Assembly (NCBI GenBank): GCA_038184435.1
Contig: CP116227.1
Span: forward strand, 1,178,001 to 1,242,000
Length of the DNA: 64,000 bases
Direction: 5' to 3'
Source: Nocardioides alkalitolerans
GTDB taxonomy: Bacteria; Actinomycetota; Actinomycetes; Propionibacteriales; Nocardioidaceae
Made by a program: the position numbers and the translations under genes. Within the stretch, counting starts at the first letter, position 1; every line of letters begins with the position of its first letter. Positions 63,895-64,000 of the stretch are shown piece after piece. The notes beneath the pieces were generated by a model. The model was given only the letters and a program-made list of their open reading frames with translations. It had not been told where the DNA came from and did no database searches.

Positions 63895-63951
63895 GGAGAT
63901 CGGCCGGGAGGACTTGCGAACTCCCGCCCGACCCTCCACTCTGTGATCCGC

Positions 63952-63978
63952 GTAACCCCGGGGTGAACCCCGCGTTAC
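63952..63978. repeat. Degenerate GTAACGCGG-type palindrome
   Basis: GTAACCCCGGGGT and ACCCCGCGTTAC pair with one bulge. The right half shares CGCGTTAC with the elements at 7596 and 43372. Weak relationship. Confidence 0.35.
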
Positions 63979-64000
63979 CCCCTGTGACCGCTTGAGGGAG

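Overview
The window is very GC-rich, densely coded chromosomal DNA with short intergenic gaps, many GTG starts and 4-bp stop/start overlaps. Gene content and order point to an actinomycete. Four blocks keep the gene order I know from Mycobacterium tuberculosis: thrS-HIT-pgsA-pdxS-pdxT-yebC-ruvCAB; yajC-secDF-apt-relA-MBL-hisS-aspS; the trkA pair (ceoB/ceoC) divergent from an APC permease and an RNA methyltransferase; and fabG4-htdX divergent from fadA2. The left edge carries a DUF222 protein of the kind abundant in Nocardioides-like genomes. I infer Propionibacteriales/Nocardioidaceae, without certainty at genus level. I saw no tRNA, rRNA, CRISPR array, transposase or prophage gene, and no gene-free stretch longer than about 300 bases.

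Layout. 1-9.4 kb is accessory: a truncated DUF222 gene, a GAF-ANTAR regulator, an alpha/beta hydrolase, a DUF4383 membrane protein, a very short sulfotransferase-like gene, a divergent FAD/Rieske oxidoreductase and large catalase, an F420-reductase-like dehydrogenase and two small membrane proteins of unknown role. 9.5-14.6 kb is thrS, a secreted lipoprotein, a HIT protein, an inositol-monophosphatase-family enzyme and phosphatidylinositol-phosphate synthase. 14.7-17.7 kb is a diiron oxygenase with a ferredoxin-ferredoxin reductase. 17.7-23.9 kb holds pdxS and pdxT, split by a 4.6-kb insertion: a metallophosphoesterase and a SipW-type signal peptidase with three apparent substrates and a membrane partner. 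23.9-33.2 kb is yebC, ruvCAB, yajC, a single fused and degenerate secDF, apt and relA. 33.3-43.4 kb is a DUF349 protein, a metallo-beta-lactamase-fold hydrolase, hisS, aspS, the TrkA pair, an APC permease and a TrmA-type methyltransferase.

43.6-46.5 kb is aconitase with two candidate operators. 46.5-50.0 kb is a five-gene leftward operon: two copies in tandem of an unrecognised small+large protein pair, then a membrane acyltransferase-like gene. 50.1-54.7 kb holds a possible leader peptide, a thiamine-binding-type protein, an SMP-30-like protein, dxs and a membrane zinc protease. 54.8-58.2 kb is an amino acid permease, a PAC2 protein and acyl-CoA thioesterase II. 58.3-63.8 kb is a fatty-acid block (htdX-like, fabG4-like, fadA2-like, TetR) and an AlkA-like DNA glycosylase.

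Regulatory features seen by eye: many genes have a TANNNT hexamer only 6-9 nt before the start codon, which predicts leaderless mRNAs. Operon ends often carry long, nearly perfect hairpins. A palindromic element with 18-nt identical arms occurs at 7.6 and 43.4 kb, with a degenerate relative at 63.95 kb. The strongest candidates for something undescribed are the duplicated small/large gene pair, the degenerate SecDF fusion and the SipW export cluster between pdxS and pdxT.
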